From Pseudomonadota bacterium (GTDB lineage Bacteria; Pseudomonadota; Alphaproteobacteria; Caulobacterales; Caulobacteraceae), in the NCBI GenBank assembly GCA_023428785.1, contig JAEYWU010000087.1:1-13874 (forward strand): a stretch of 13,874 nucleotides of DNA, written 5' to 3'. Under the pieces are notes generated by a model. The model worked only from the letters and a program-made list of their open reading frames with translations. It did not search any database and had not been told where the DNA came from. This document shows positions 13,799-13,874 of the stretch, in pieces. Position numbers and translations under genes: made by a program. Numbering within the stretch: position 1 is the first letter of the stretch; the number at the start of each line of letters is the position of its first letter.

Positions 13799-13874
13799 GC
13801 GGGTGTAGCTCAGTTGGTTAGAGTGCCGGCCTGTCACGCCGGAGGTCGCGGGTTCGAGCCCCGTCACTCGCGCC
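13799..13874 (+). tRNA. tRNA-Asp (anticodon GTC), lacking only the last base at the window end
   Basis: A complete cloverleaf is readable. The acceptor stem GCGGGTG pairs with CACTCGC, with one G-T pair. The D-arm contains AGCTCAGTTGGTTAGAG. The anticodon stem CCGGC/GCCGG encloses the loop CTGTCAC with anticodon GTC. The variable loop is AGGTC, and the T-arm has GGTTCGAGCCCC. The discriminator is G at 13872, as expected for Asp, followed by CC at the window end. The final A of an encoded CCA would be the next base. It is on the same strand as the transporter but probably has its own promoter. Confidence 0.97.

Overview
The window is dominated by one long, tightly packed minus-strand operon for respiratory complex I (NADH:quinone oxidoreductase). 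It reads from nuoA (start at 11881) down to nuoK (stop at 21). The base composition is GC-rich and the Nuo proteins are of the alphaproteobacterial/mitochondrial type: NuoC and NuoD are separate, NuoE has a long tail, and NuoG lacks the N7 cluster cysteines. Together with possible GANTC sites and sigma-73-like promoter words, this points to an alphaproteobacterium, probably Caulobacterales (Brevundimonas/Caulobacter/Phenylobacterium-like). The genus is inference.

Operon order in the direction of transcription: nuoA, nuoB, nuoC, [135-aa membrane protein], nuoD, [NTF2/SnoaL-like protein], [134-aa membrane protein], [139-aa membrane protein], nuoE, [87-aa membrane protein], nuoF, nuoG, [85-aa membrane protein], nuoH, [73-aa lipoprotein], [44-aa lipoprotein], nuoI, nuoJ, nuoK. 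The next gene, probably nuoL, appears to begin at the window edge. nuoL, nuoM and nuoN are not in the window. Eleven core subunits are therefore interleaved with eight small accessory genes. Nearly every junction is an ATGA, TGATG or TAATG overlap. The exceptions are a 10-nt overlap at nuoA/nuoB, gaps of 4 and 6 nt after nuoF and nuoG, and one 100-nt gap between nuoI and nuoJ. The core genes build the NADH module (E, F, G), the quinone module (B, C, D, I) and part of the membrane arm (A, H, J, K). Six of the accessory proteins are predicted membrane proteins or lipoproteins of the inner membrane or periplasm. They are candidates for supernumerary subunits or assembly factors, but the sequence alone does not prove this.

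A 190-bp divergent region (11882-12071) separates nuoA from a plus-strand gene for an AbgT-family transporter (12072-13709). It holds a weak nuo promoter candidate, two tandem TGCGA...TTCGC inverted repeats 21 bp apart, and two GANTC sites. After the transporter come a good tRNA promoter candidate, a GC-rich hairpin, and a tRNA-Asp(GUC) gene that reaches the window end and lacks only the last A of CCA.

The most interesting material is the set of accessory genes in the operon, especially the pair of tiny cysteine-containing lipoproteins between nuoH and nuoI and the three-gene NTF2/membrane cassette between nuoD and nuoE. There is also a low-GC patch in nuoB that contains a perfect palindrome. 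No mobile element, CRISPR array or phage gene was seen.
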